This document shows positions 15,631 through 16,211 of a stretch of 16,211 bases of DNA, piece after piece. Source of the stretch: Nitrospina sp. (GTDB lineage: Bacteria > Nitrospinota > Nitrospinia > Nitrospinales > VA-1); the NCBI GenBank assembly GCA_018665625.1, contig JABJCF010000224.1:1-16211 (forward strand), written 5' to 3'. Within the stretch, counting starts at the first letter, position 1; each line of letters opens with the position of its first letter. Under the pieces are notes generated by a model. That model saw nothing but the letters and a program-made list of their open reading frames with translations. It was not told where the DNA came from and did not search any database. The translations under genes and the position numbers were made by a program.

Positions 15631-16211
15631 ATGACCCCCAAAGAGGCAGTAGATTTTGCCAAACAAAATAATGCTCGAGTCATCGATTTGAAATTTATGG
15701 ATCTACTGGGTTCGTGGCAGCATTTTTCGGTTCCCACAAGCGAGCTCGAGGTGCACTTATTTGAAGAAGGCTTGGGTTTTGATGGCTCCAGCATACGCGG
15801 CTGGCAGGCTATCAATGCCAGTGATATGCTGGTTATTCCAGATGCTGCTACAACGGTTATGGATCCTTTTATGAAACACCCAACCGTTAGCATGATTTGT
15901 AATATTGTTGACCCAATCACCAAAGAAAAATACAGCCGCGATCCGCGCAACATTGCGCAGAAAGCAGAAGCGTATCTTAAGTCTACGGGAATTGGAGACA
16001 CTGCTTATTTTGGACCTGAGGCTGAGTTTTTCATCTTCGATAATATTCAATACGACTCAACGACCAACGAATCTTTTTATTCCATTGACTCCGAAGAGGG
16101 AACTTGGAATACAGGTAGTGACGAAGGCCCCAACCTGGGTCATAAACCCCGCCATAAAGAAGGTTATTTTCCAGTAGCTCCGTCCGACACACTTCAGGAT
16201 ATTCGATCTGA
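15631..16211 (+). CDS. glnA: glutamine synthetase type I, 5' part
   Basis: ATP-dependent ligation of ammonia to glutamate; dodecameric cytoplasmic enzyme and entry point of nitrogen. The frame is open from ATG to the right edge, giving 193 codons of an expected total near 470. The start [32 protein letters not shown], the loop [10 protein letters not shown] that contributes to the neighbouring subunit's active site, [17 protein letters not shown], and [11 protein letters not shown] with the first metal-ligand glutamates are all visible. The segment following ([16 protein letters not shown], then [16 protein letters not shown]) matches the GSI-beta form found in proteobacteria, which is usually regulated by adenylylation near residue 397; that site lies outside the window. 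Expected to be controlled with glnB. Confidence 0.96.
   Translation, partial: MTPKEAVDFAKQNNARVIDLKFMDLLGSWQHFSVPTSELEVHLFEEGLGFDGSSIRGWQAINASDMLVIPDAATTVMDPFMKHPTVSMICNIVDPITKEKYSRDPRNIAQKAEAYLKSTGIGDTAYFGPEAEFFIFDNIQYDSTTNESFYSIDSEEGTWNTGSDEGPNLGHKPRHKEGYFPVAPSDTLQDIRS

Overview
This window reads as a contiguous piece of chromosome from a Gram-negative (diderm, lipid A-making) bacterium. All recognisable genes lie on the + strand. The content is housekeeping: methionine synthesis, protein quality control, outer-membrane biogenesis, lipid A synthesis and nitrogen control. The use of LpxI rather than LpxH, a UVR-containing ClpC in a diderm, and an oxidoreductase between lpxA and lpxI recall deltaproteobacterial-type or Nitrospinota-type genomes. 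That placement is an inference from gene content only. No mobile element, CRISPR array, tRNA or rRNA was seen.

Layout: (1) 1-269, the 3' end of an FGE-sulfatase/SUMF1-like gene cut by the window edge. (2) 439-4050, metH, cobalamin-dependent methionine synthase with a divergent, shortened activation domain. (3) 4051-4361, a 311-base gap with two hairpins behind metH and three imperfect repeats in front of clpC. (4) 4362-6791, clpC, closed by a long-stem terminator at 6839-6888. (5) 6952-14842, an envelope cluster in the order bamA, skp, fabZ, lpxA, Gfo/Idh/MocA oxidoreductase, lpxI, lpxB, DUF374 acyltransferase. Gaps are short (34 to 90 bases) or genes overlap, which suggests one operon. (6) 14843-15155, a 313-base regulatory gap with sigma-54-like promoter candidates. 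(7) 15156-16211, glnB and the start of glnA, which runs off the window.

The envelope cluster links two jobs. BamA and Skp fold and insert outer-membrane proteins. LpxA, LpxI and LpxB make the lipid A disaccharide precursor from UDP-GlcNAc, FabZ supplies hydroxyacyl-ACP flux, and the DUF374 protein may add an acyl chain. LpxD, usually found between skp and fabZ, is absent here. The oxidoreductase between lpxA and lpxI occupies the position reported for gnnA in Acidithiobacillus, but no gnnB aminotransferase is in view. The glnB-glnA pair is the standard PII and glutamine synthetase module.

Nothing here looks like a wholly new system. The points most worth following are the oxidoreductase and missing lpxD, the DUF374 acyltransferase, the repeats ahead of clpC, and the glnBA control region.
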